Shown in pieces: positions 1-6,287 of a stretch of DNA of 10,584 nt (position 1 is its first letter; each line of letters opens with the position of its first letter). The stretch is from CAZGTQ01 sp964528575. GTDB taxonomy: Bacteria > Planctomycetota > UBA1135 > GCA-002686595. The stretch spans positions 1 to 10,584 of the forward strand of contig CAZGTQ010000385.1 of NCBI GenBank assembly GCA_964528575.1, read 5' to 3'. Below the pieces are notes generated by a model. The model was given only the letters and a program-made list of their open reading frames with translations, was not told where the DNA came from and searched no databases. Position numbers and translations under genes: made by a program.

Positions 1-41
1 ACGACAACAAGGTGTGCGACTCCGTATCGTGCTCGACGTCG

Positions 42-965
42 CTACTCCGCCCAATGGCGCGTGAGCAGGAGCCAGAACGCGAGCCCCGCCCAGGGTCCGT
101 AGCGCGCGAAGCGCCGCTCGATCGTGCGGTCGGCGACGCGGCGCGCTCCGACTAGGCGCGCGTACCGGGGCCGCGTCGACGAGTCGAGCACGAGGCGCCG
201 GTAGCGGCCGAGCGCGAGCCCGACGTGCGCGGCGGCGTACGGGCCGACGCCGGGCAGCGCGAGCAGCCGCCGCTCGACCTCCTCGTCGTCGAGCTCCGGC
301 GACGCGAGCTCCTCGAGCCGCAGCGCCCCGTCCGCCTCGCCGCGCGCGATCGCGTGCAGGAACGCGCCGCGGTAACCCGCGCGCACGCGCTCGCGGTAGA
401 ACGCGGGGGGCGCCTGCGCCATCGCCTCCGGCGTGGGGAACGCGCGCCTCGCCGGCTCCCCGCGACCGGCCGACGGCTCGCCGAGCCCGTCGACGAGCGC
501 GGCGACCATGCGCACCGTCGCCGACCAGGCGCAGTTCGTCGTGCAGATCGTCTTGACGACCTCCTCGAACACGGTCGGACAGCTCACGAGTCGCCCAGCG
601 CCTTGCGCCGCCCACGCGAGCGTCTCGTCCGCGCGCGCGACCGCGTAGAACGGCGCGAGGTCGTCCCCGAGCCGCAGGACGCGCCGCACGACGTCGAGCA
701 GCGGCTCCTCCTGGCTCGCGGCGGGCGCGGCGCCGACCGCGAGCACCCGCAGATGCCCGCGCCGCCCCGCCTCGAGCCGCACCGTCCGCGGCCGCCCCCG
801 CCCGGCCCGCAGCGTCAGCTCGAGCGCCCGCGCGGCGACGTCGACGCGGTTCGGCGCGAGCTCGGCGGTCCCGTTCGACCGGATCGTGCGCCACAGGTCG
901 ACCGACTCGCCGCTCGGCCCCGCGAGCGCGATCTCGCGCTCCCACGCTCCCGTCCGCGCCGCCAC
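42..965 (-). CDS. HhH-GPD family DNA glycosylase (AlkA/OGG-like)
   Basis: This 307-residue protein is probably a base-excision-repair glycosylase that removes damaged bases (alkylated or oxidised purines) from DNA in the cytoplasm. A helix-hairpin-helix lies near residues 232-248, with the core LPGVGPYAA. It is followed by LVLDSSTR, whose Asp (about D261) sits where HhH-GPD enzymes carry the catalytic aspartate. The position that holds the lyase lysine in OGG1-type enzymes is Pro-Tyr here, so I infer a monofunctional, AlkA-like enzyme. Residues about 136-155 hold the block KTICTTNCAW, typical of bacterial glycosylases annotated as 3-methyladenine/8-oxoguanine glycosylase. The first ~120 residues resemble the N-terminal beta domain of this group. 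The start is GTG, with no clear Shine-Dalgarno or -10 beside it, so an internal start or transcription from an upstream gene is possible. It is divergent from the sulfatase and shows no functional link to it. The fold is well supported, the substrate is not. Confidence 0.87.
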   Translation of the reverse strand: MAARTGAWEREIALAGPSGESVDLWRTIRSNGTAELAPNRVDVAARALELTLRAGRGRPRTVRLEAGRRGHLRVLAVGAAPAASQEEPLLDVVRRVLRLGDDLAPFYAVARADETLAWAAQGAGRLVSCPTVFEEVVKTICTTNCAWSATVRMVAALVDGLGEPSAGRGEPARRAFPTPEAMAQAPPAFYRERVRAGYRGAFLHAIARGEADGALRLEELASPELDDEEVERRLLALPGVGPYAAAHVGLALGRYRRLVLDSSTRPRYARLVGARRVADRTIERRFARYGPWAGLAFWLLLTRHWAE

Positions 966-1138
966 GCGAGCGCGAGCGTGCGCTCCGACCGCCGCACGCG
1001 CAACCCGTGGCGCCCGCGGGCGCCCGAAGCCGACGGCGCGGGAGCCGAGCCGACGGGAGCGGGAGCAAGCCGGCGGAGCGAAAGAAACCCGACGCCGACC
1101 GCAACGCCCGGCTCTCCGCCCCGGTCATGCCCGCGGGT

Positions 1139-1169
1139 GGGCGGGGGAGGCGGTGGACCCCCGACGCCC
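1139..1169. repeat. Imperfect G/C inverted repeat upstream of sulfatase promoter
   Basis: The left arm GGGCGGGGG (1139-1147) pairs with the right arm CCCCCGACGCCC (1158-1169), apart from a two-base bulge (GA). The loop is about 10 nt. It lies 15 bp upstream of the -10 hexamer, roughly where a -35 element or operator would be. It could be an operator, but G- and C-runs arise easily at this base composition, so a chance origin is possible. Confidence 0.35.
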
Positions 1170-1184
1170 CCCAGCTCGCCACGC

Positions 1185-1190
1185 TATGCT
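1185..1190 (+). promoter_or_regulatory. Putative -10 (TATGCT) of the sulfatase, near-leaderless
   Basis: TATGCT matches the TAnnnT core of a housekeeping -10 and is an AT island in very GC-rich DNA. Nine nucleotides separate it from the GTG at 1200, so transcription would begin at or within a few bases of the start codon. No Shine-Dalgarno lies between. I see no convincing -35 at 16-18 bp. The 12 nt CGCTATGCTCGC (1182-1193) recur exactly at 6269-6280 before the YfhO gene. Confidence 0.5.
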
Positions 1191-1199
1191 CGCTCCGAC

Positions 1200-2570
1200 G
1201 TGTCCCCACCCAAGCAGCTCCGTCTCGTCGTCGTGGCCTTCGCGCTCGCCCTCGGTGCCCTCGCCTGGACCCTCGCCGGTCGGAGCGACGAGCCCGCGCG
1301 ACCGAACCTCGTGCTGATCCTCGCGGACGACTTCGGATACGAATGCGTCGGCGCGAACGGCGGGACGTCGTACGCGACGCCCGTGCTCGATCGGCTCGCG
1401 ACCGAGGGCGCGCGCTTCGAGCACTGCCACGCGTTGCCGCTGTGCACCCCCTCGCGCGTGCAACTGCTCACCGGCATGCTCGGATGGCGCAACTACGTCG
1501 CCTTCCGCGCGCTCGCTCCCGGACAGACGACGTTCGCCAACCTGTTGCGCGACGCGGGCTACGCGACGTGCGTCGTCGGCAAGTGGCAGCTCGGCGGCGA
1601 CCTCGACGCGCCGTACGACTTCGGCTTCGATTCGTACTGCCTTTGGCAGCTCACCCGCCACCGCATCGACGGGCGCGACACGCGCTACGGCGACCCGGTG
1701 CTCGAGGTCGACGGCGTCGAGCTGGGGCCGCTGCGAGACCAGTACGGTCCCGACGTGATCGCGGAGTACGCCGCTCGGTTCGTGCGCCAGAACCGCCGCC
1801 GCCCGTTCCTGCTCTTCTACTCGGCGATCCTGCCGCACGGGCCGTTCGGACCGACGCCGAGCTCGCCGGACTGGGTCTCGGACCACCCGAGCCAGATGGA
1901 CATCAACGGCGACCCCGCGCGGTACGGCGAGATGGTCACGTACCTCGACGACGTGGTCGGCCGGATCGTGAGCGAGATCGACGCGCTCGGTCTGGGCGAG
2001 CGCACGCTCGTCGTGTTCACCGGCGACAACGGCACCGCGACATCGGTCGTGTCGGACTTCCGCGGCCGCCGCGTCGCGGGCGGGAAGGGCACGACGCTCG
2101 ACACGGGCACCCACGTCCCGCTGATCGTGCGCTGGCCCGGCACCGTGCCGGCGGGCGTCGTGCGGGACGAGCTCGTCGACTTCGTCGACTTCCTGCCGAC
2201 GTTCTTGGAAGTCGCGCGCGTGCGGCCCCCGCGCCGCCGCCCGCTCGACGGCGTGAGCCTGATGCCGGCGCTCCTCGGAACGCAAGGCCCGCGGCGCAAG
2301 TCGATCGTCGGCTGGTGCAGCCCGAAGGGCGATCCGATGGACGCGAAGCTGTGGGCGCGCGACCGGCGCTTCAAGCTGTACGGCGAGGGCGTGCTCCACG
2401 ACGTGCTCGCCGACCCCGACGAGCACCACCCGATCCCTGCGGGAGCAGCGACGCCCGAGGCGCGCTCCGCGCGCCGCGCCCTCACCGCCGCCTTTCGCGA
2501 CCAACACAAGGCCCGCTCGCGGGCGCTCGGCGCGGCCGAGCTCACCCCCCCGCGCGGACCCAATCGGTGA
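1200..2570 (+). CDS. Exported Cys-type sulfatase (arylsulfatase family)
   Basis: This 456-residue enzyme should hydrolyse sulfate esters outside the cytoplasm. Residues 8-26 form a hydrophobic signal peptide or membrane anchor (LRLVVVAFALALGALAWTLA) with no lipobox. The alkaline-phosphatase/sulfatase fold shows its full active site: metal ligands D43-D44 (LADDFGYE), nucleophile C82 in CTPSR (the C-x-P-S-R signature converted to formylglycine), K128 in GKWQLGG, H213 in LPHG, D276-N277 in FTGDNG, and K296 in GGKG. The length is near the short end for the family. The frame is open far upstream, but sulfatase homology begins at RPNLVLILADD. GTG 1200 is chosen because it directly precedes the signal peptide and lies 9 nt after a -10. 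The substrate (sulfated polysaccharide or small ester) cannot be inferred. No formylglycine-generating enzyme is in the window. Its 3' end overlaps the convergent glycosyltransferase by 29 bp. Confidence 0.93.
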   Translation: MSPPKQLRLVVVAFALALGALAWTLAGRSDEPARPNLVLILADDFGYECVGANGGTSYATPVLDRLATEGARFEHCHALPLCTPSRVQLLTGMLGWRNYVAFRALAPGQTTFANLLRDAGYATCVVGKWQLGGDLDAPYDFGFDSYCLWQLTRHRIDGRDTRYGDPVLEVDGVELGPLRDQYGPDVIAEYAARFVRQNRRRPFLLFYSAILPHGPFGPTPSSPDWVSDHPSQMDINGDPARYGEMVTYLDDVVGRIVSEIDALGLGERTLVVFTGDNGTATSVVSDFRGRRVAGGKGTTLDTGTHVPLIVRWPGTVPAGVVRDELVDFVDFLPTFLEVARVRPPRRRPLDGVSLMPALLGTQGPRRKSIVGWCSPKGDPMDAKLWARDRRFKLYGEGVLHDVLADPDEHHPIPAGAATPEARSARRALTAAFRDQHKARSRALGAAELTPPRGPNR

Positions 2571-4113
2571 GGTCGTACAGCTCGAACGCCGCGCCGCTGC
2601 CGACCGGCACGACGTGCGCCGTGTAGCGGGCGGAACGCTGCAGGTAGGCGCGCAGGTCGGCGAACAGCTCCGCGCCGCGCAGGTCGAAGAGGAAGCGCAC
2701 GTCGCGGCCCGGGCCCAGCCGCGCGAGGTACGCCGAGCGCAGCGACTCGAGCTCCGCGACCTGGTCGATGCCGTCGACGATCGGCGTGCGCGCGTAGAAC
2801 ATGAGCTGCAAGCCGTGGCCGGTCGACGCGACGAGCACGTCGTCGGGCTCGTCGAGCAGCGGCGCGAGCCACGGCGCGTCGACGATCGCCGCGAGCAGCG
2901 GCGAGCGCTGCCACGACCAGATCTCGACGTGGCGCACGACGCAGCCGACGAGCACGCCGAGCAGCACCGCCGGAGCGATCCACGCGAGCGCGCGACGCCG
3001 GCGCAGTCGCGCGTCGAGCAGCGTCCACGCGCGCGCGGCGAACGCGGCGAACGCGGGGAACGACACGTACAGGAAGAAGTCGTGGTTGTGGCTGCGGCCC
3101 GGGAACAGGAACACGTAGAAGAGGCCGGGCGGGACCAGCACGAGCGGGATCCAGCCCTCCGCGCCGAGCCGGCCGCGCAGTGCGAGCCAGGCGTCGCGCG
3201 CGAAGCCGATCAGGACGAGCAGCGCGAGCGGCCAGGTGTGGTAGCGCAGGAAGTGGCCGAGCTGGAGCGCGAGGAACTCGTCGAACGGGACGGAGTAGCT
3301 CAGCACGTTCGCTAGCGTGTGCGCCGTGTCCGCCTGCGCCACGTCGCGCGGCAGGACCGCGAGCAGGTGCAGCCGGTGCACGCCGAACGCGAGCGCGAGC
3401 GCGAGCGGGACGCACGTCCACCCGAGCACGCCGCGCCAGCCCTCGCGCCGCCACGCGGTCACGATCGCGTGCAGCCCCAGGCTCGGCAGCAAGAACGCAG
3501 CCGGCCAGTCGACGAGCCCGCCCGCGAAGAACCACGCCGCGATCGCCAGCTTCGCGCCCGCGCCGGCGCCCCGCAGCCAGCGCACGTAATGCCGCGTCGC
3601 CTCGCAGAACACGAGCGCGAGCGCGCCGTCGACCCACGTCAGCGTCCCCCACCACGACCACAGCGGCGTCACCGCCGCGAGCAGCGCGCCGAGCAGCGCC
3701 GCACGCGGGCCCCACAGGAGCGCGAACAGCCGGTACAGCGCGACGATGCCCAGGAGCGAGATGCCGAGCCACGGCAGGATCGCCGCCCACTCGTACGGAC
3801 CGAAGGCGCGCATCGCGGCGCCGGTCAGCACCGCGTAGAACACCGGGTGGTGCGTGTACCACTGGTGCACGACCTCGCCGTCGGCGAGCTCGAGGCGCCA
3901 GAAGTAGGTCATCGCGCTCGAGTCGGCGAACCCGTAGTCGTAGAAGTTGCGCGCGAATGCGCCGGTCGTGAACGCGCCGAACGCGCTCTTGAACCCTTTG
4001 CCGCTCCACGCGTCCCCCAGCTCGAACGAGCGCAGGATCGCGGCGGCCGCGAGGATCGCGGCGAGCAGCCACCACGCGTGGCGGCGGCCCAGCGGCGAGC
4101 GGTGCGCGCTCAT
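2542..4113 (-). CDS. PMT/ArnT-like GT-C membrane glycosyltransferase
   Basis: This 523-residue polytopic protein resembles the dolichyl-phosphate-mannose/ArnT (GT39/GT83) group, which transfers sugars from polyprenyl-phosphate donors on the outer face of the cytoplasmic membrane. The first membrane helix is at residues 13-28. A long first outer loop (about 30-90) ends in YTHHPVFY, which recalls the H-x-P motif before helix 2 of PMT_2 proteins. Many further helices follow to about residue 395 (for example 108-150, 190-215, 230-250, 293-310, 323-337, 346-362, 378-392), and RSHNHDFFLY (340-349) precedes a late helix. Residues about 396-523 form a soluble C-terminal domain. No canonical D-E pair is obvious in loop 1, so activity is inferred from topology. 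It starts with ATG 18 bp after the M28 stop, with no good Shine-Dalgarno, and is probably co-transcribed with the M28 gene. Acceptor unknown. Confidence 0.8.
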   Translation of the reverse strand: MSAHRSPLGRRHAWWLLAAILAAAAILRSFELGDAWSGKGFKSAFGAFTTGAFARNFYDYGFADSSAMTYFWRLELADGEVVHQWYTHHPVFYAVLTGAAMRAFGPYEWAAILPWLGISLLGIVALYRLFALLWGPRAALLGALLAAVTPLWSWWGTLTWVDGALALVFCEATRHYVRWLRGAGAGAKLAIAAWFFAGGLVDWPAAFLLPSLGLHAIVTAWRREGWRGVLGWTCVPLALALAFGVHRLHLLAVLPRDVAQADTAHTLANVLSYSVPFDEFLALQLGHFLRYHTWPLALLVLIGFARDAWLALRGRLGAEGWIPLVLVPPGLFYVFLFPGRSHNHDFFLYVSFPAFAAFAARAWTLLDARLRRRRALAWIAPAVLLGVLVGCVVRHVEIWSWQRSPLLAAIVDAPWLAPLLDEPDDVLVASTGHGLQLMFYARTPIVDGIDQVAELESLRSAYLARLGPGRDVRFLFDLRGAELFADLRAYLQRSARYTAHVVPVGSGAAFELYDLTDWVRAGG

Positions 4114-4131
4114 CGGCGCGCGCCGCCGCCG

Positions 4132-6207
4132 TCACTCGACGGCATGCGTCGGCCCGGTGAGCGTGACGCGGACGTCGCGCTCCTCGCCGTCGCGCACGTA
4201 GCGCACGAGCACGACGTCGCCCGGCTTGTGCACCTGCAGCGCGTAGACCATGTCGTAGATCGAATCGAGCTCGACGTCGCCGATCGCGACGAGCAGATCG
4301 CCCTCGTACAGTCCCGCGCGCTCGGCCGGGCTGTCGGGCGACGTGCCGGCGAGCATCACGCCCTTGCCGCCGTACACGTAGTCGGGAATGCTCCCGAAGC
4401 GCGCGCGGAAGCCGCCCTGGGTGTCGCGCTGCTCGCCGACCTCGGGCTGCGCGTACGGCAGCTCGCCCGCCGCCTGCATGCGCGCGACGAGGTCGAGCGA
4501 GAGCTGTGCGACGCGCGCCGCCCCCTCGGCCTCGAACCGCTCGACGTCGTCGGTCGGCCGGTGGTAGTCGCCGTGCACGCCGCTGAACAGGTGCAGCGCC
4601 GGGATCCCGCGCTTGAGGAACGTCTGGTGGTCGCTGCCGCCGAGCCCCTGGCCCGAGAGGCTGACGGCGAGCTGGAGCCCGGCCGCCGCGCCCGCCGCGT
4701 CCATCCATTCCGCGAACGCCGGCGACGTGCCCGCGCCGAGCACCTGCAGCTTCTTCGCGCCGGCGCGGCCGACCATGTCGAGGTTCAGGTTGGCCGCGAC
4801 GCTCTCGAGCGGGAACGTGGGATTGCGCGCCCAGTGCTCGCTGCCGAGCAGGCCGAGCTCCTCGCCCGACCAGAGCGCGAGGACGACGTCGGTCGGCGGC
4901 GGCTCGGGGCGAGACGCGAGCACGCGCGCCAGCTCGAGCACGACCGCCGTGCCGCTGGCGTTGTCGTCCGCGCCGTTGTGGATCGTGCCGAGCTCGTCGG
5001 GAGCGAGCGAGCCGGTGTCGCCGTGGCCGAGGTGGTCGTAGTGCGCGCCGACGACGACCGTGCGCTCCGAGCTCTCGCCCGGGATGCGCGCGAGCACGTT
5101 GAACGCCGGCCCCTCCGCGCGCTCGACGTCGGCCTCGACGCGCACGCGCGCGCCGCGCTGCGCGACCGTCGCCGCTGCGGGCTCGAGCTGCGCGTCGATC
5201 GCGCGCACCGCGTCGGCGTAGCCGGGCCACAGCGCTTCGGCGATCGGTGCGGACACCATGAGCGCGGGGACGCCCGCGCGCGCCGGCCGGCCTGCGTCGA
5301 ACGGCAGCGGCGGCTCCGCGCCCGCGTCGGGGTGCTGAGCGACGATCACCGCGACGGCGCCGCGCCGCTTCGCTTCCATCACCTTGCTGAAGAGCGACGC
5401 GCCGCTGCCCCAGCCGCCGCCGGCCGCGAGCGCGGTCTCGCTCTGGCCGTGCGCGCCGCCGGCGCCGTGCGGATCGTCACCGCCGCTCGCGCCGTGCGGA
5501 TCGCTCGCGCCGTGCGCGCCGCTCGCGCCGTGCGCGTCGGCGCCGGCGTGCGCGCCGGCTGCCTCGGCTGCGCCGGCTGCTTCGGGTTGCGCCGCCGGCA
5601 CCGGCGGCGCGCCGCGCACGATGAGCGCGATCGCGCCGTCGAGCTGCGCTGCGCCGTAGTCGTCCCATGCGCGCTGCGCGTTCACGATGCCGTAGCCGGC
5701 GAACGCGAGCGGGCCTTCGGCGGCGCCGTTCTCGGAGCAGAAGAGCGGCGCGACCGACTGCGCGCCCGCGCGGGCCGCTCCGGTGCCGAGGACGCGCACC
5801 GCGCTCGCGCCGCCGTCGCGCGTCGGCAGCGGGACGGTGAAGCGCTGCAGGTAGCCGCCGTCGCCGGCCGGCTCGAGACCGAGCTCCGCGAAGCGCGCGG
5901 CGATCCACTCGCCCGCCTCGCGCGCCTCGGGCGTGCCCGCGCGGCGGCCGGCGCGCGCGTCGTCGGCGAGCCACGTGACGTCGTCGCGCAGCCGGGCCGC
6001 GGTCGCATCGAGCCCGCCGTCCGCGGACGGCGCGGCCTCGCAGCAGCCCGCGTCGCAGGGAGCGAGCGCGCCGGCGGCGGCGTGGTGGCCGCCTTCGACG
6101 CGGGCGCCGCGCTCCGCGCAGCCGCCGAGGAGCGGGGCGAGCGCGAGCGTCGCGCTCGAGAGGAGATGCGTGCGGGCGAAGGACGCGCGGAACGGCTCGT
6201 GTCGCAT
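4132..6207 (-). CDS. Lipoprotein M28 zinc aminopeptidase with PA and PDZ domains
   Basis: This is a 691-residue exported metallopeptidase, likely removing N-terminal residues from peptides at the cell surface. It starts with a lipoprotein signal ending LLGGC (lipid Cys 30). A PA-domain-like region (about 110-325) carries a His-rich insertion. The M28 catalytic domain (about 355-575) shows all family ligands: H389 in AHYDHLG, D414 in NGADDNASG, E449-E450 in WSGEELG, D477 in NLNLDMVG and H549 in GDYHRP. A C-terminal PDZ domain (about 600-685, with SPAERAGLYEGDLL) may bind protein C-termini. This PA-M28-PDZ order is known from bacterial aminopeptidases. An in-frame GTG at 6216 would add three residues. 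I prefer ATG 6207 because TACGAT at 6217-6222 then acts as a -10 nine nt upstream, and that hexamer would lie directly against GTG 6216. It heads a unit with the glycosyltransferase and is divergent from YfhO. Confidence 0.93.
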   Translation of the reverse strand: MRHEPFRASFARTHLLSSATLALAPLLGGCAERGARVEGGHHAAAGALAPCDAGCCEAAPSADGGLDATAARLRDDVTWLADDARAGRRAGTPEAREAGEWIAARFAELGLEPAGDGGYLQRFTVPLPTRDGGASAVRVLGTGAARAGAQSVAPLFCSENGAAEGPLAFAGYGIVNAQRAWDDYGAAQLDGAIALIVRGAPPVPAAQPEAAGAAEAAGAHAGADAHGASGAHGASDPHGASGGDDPHGAGGAHGQSETALAAGGGWGSGASLFSKVMEAKRRGAVAVIVAQHPDAGAEPPLPFDAGRPARAGVPALMVSAPIAEALWPGYADAVRAIDAQLEPAAATVAQRGARVRVEADVERAEGPAFNVLARIPGESSERTVVVGAHYDHLGHGDTGSLAPDELGTIHNGADDNASGTAVVLELARVLASRPEPPPTDVVLALWSGEELGLLGSEHWARNPTFPLESVAANLNLDMVGRAGAKKLQVLGAGTSPAFAEWMDAAGAAAGLQLAVSLSGQGLGGSDHQTFLKRGIPALHLFSGVHGDYHRPTDDVERFEAEGAARVAQLSLDLVARMQAAGELPYAQPEVGEQRDTQGGFRARFGSIPDYVYGGKGVMLAGTSPDSPAERAGLYEGDLLVAIGDVELDSIYDMVYALQVHKPGDVVLVRYVRDGEERDVRVTLTGPTHAVE
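5485..5538 (-). repeat. Three tandem 18-bp units encoding a His-Gly repeat
   Basis: Three adjacent units of 18 bp begin with the same 13 bases (gctcgcgccgtgc on the + strand) and differ only at their ends. A partial copy lies upstream at 5462-5475, separated by nine extra bases. On the coding strand they give DAHGAS, GAHGAS and DPHGAS inside the PA region of the M28 lipoprotein. Tandem units of a whole number of codons can expand or contract without a frameshift, so the length may vary between strains. Confidence 0.8.
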
Positions 6208-6216
6208 GGAGCGCAC

Positions 6217-6245
6217 ATCGTAGGACGGTCCGGGAGCCTGGTGAA
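6217..6245 (-). promoter_or_regulatory. Putative leaderless promoter of the M28-glycosyltransferase unit
   Basis: Read on the minus strand, TTCACC (6245-6240; 4 of 6 matches to TTGACA) is followed by a 17-bp spacer and TACGAT (6222-6217; TAnnnT form). The ATG at 6207 lies nine nt after the -10, so transcription would start about at the start codon. There is no Shine-Dalgarno. This is the only one of the three promoters here with a reasonable -35. Confidence 0.5.
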
Positions 6246-6271
6246 GCAGCGCGCCGCCGTGGCCGCGGCGC

Positions 6272-6277
6272 TATGCT
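6272..6277 (+). promoter_or_regulatory. Putative -10 (TATGCT) of the YfhO unit, near-leaderless
   Basis: TATGCT sits ten nt before ATG 6288 inside CGCTATGCTCGC (6269-6280), which is identical to the sequence before the sulfatase. The ATG within this hexamer (6273) is in frame with the gene, but it is more likely part of the promoter than the start codon: the matching ATG at the sulfatase promoter is out of frame there. I see no -35 at the usual distance and no Shine-Dalgarno. Confidence 0.5.
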
Positions 6278-6287
6278 CGCCCCGCCG

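Larger units (their letters stand above)
966..1199. other. Divergent intergenic region, glycosylase/sulfatase
   Basis: This 234-bp stretch separates two divergent genes. The sulfatase frame stays open leftward through it, but the translation is Arg/Pro-rich low-complexity sequence with no recognisable domain, so I treat it as noncoding. It contains GGGAGC-type G-rich direct repeats (around 1037-1080), an imperfect inverted repeat (1139-1169) and the sulfatase -10 (1185-1190). I see no small RNA or riboswitch. Confidence 0.6.

Noticed and set aside
1..41. Possible end of a neighbouring gene left of the glycosylase
   Set aside because: A + strand frame ends at TGA 62-64 with plausible residues, but about 20 codons are too few to support a gene, and no terminator is visible.
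1181..1186. TAGCGT on the minus strand as a promoter for the DNA glycosylase
   Set aside because: It overlaps the sulfatase -10 and would leave a leader of about 210 nt, unlike the other promoters here. It matches only a degenerate pattern.
225..1199. Long in-frame extension upstream of the sulfatase
   Set aside because: It is Arg/Pro-rich low-complexity translation antisense to the DNA glycosylase. Sulfatase homology and the signal peptide begin only after 1200.
1186..1317. ATG inside TATGCT as the start of a small gene
   Set aside because: The frame is short, Ser/Pro-rich, out of phase with the sulfatase and lacks any ribosome binding site. The ATG is better read as part of the -10.
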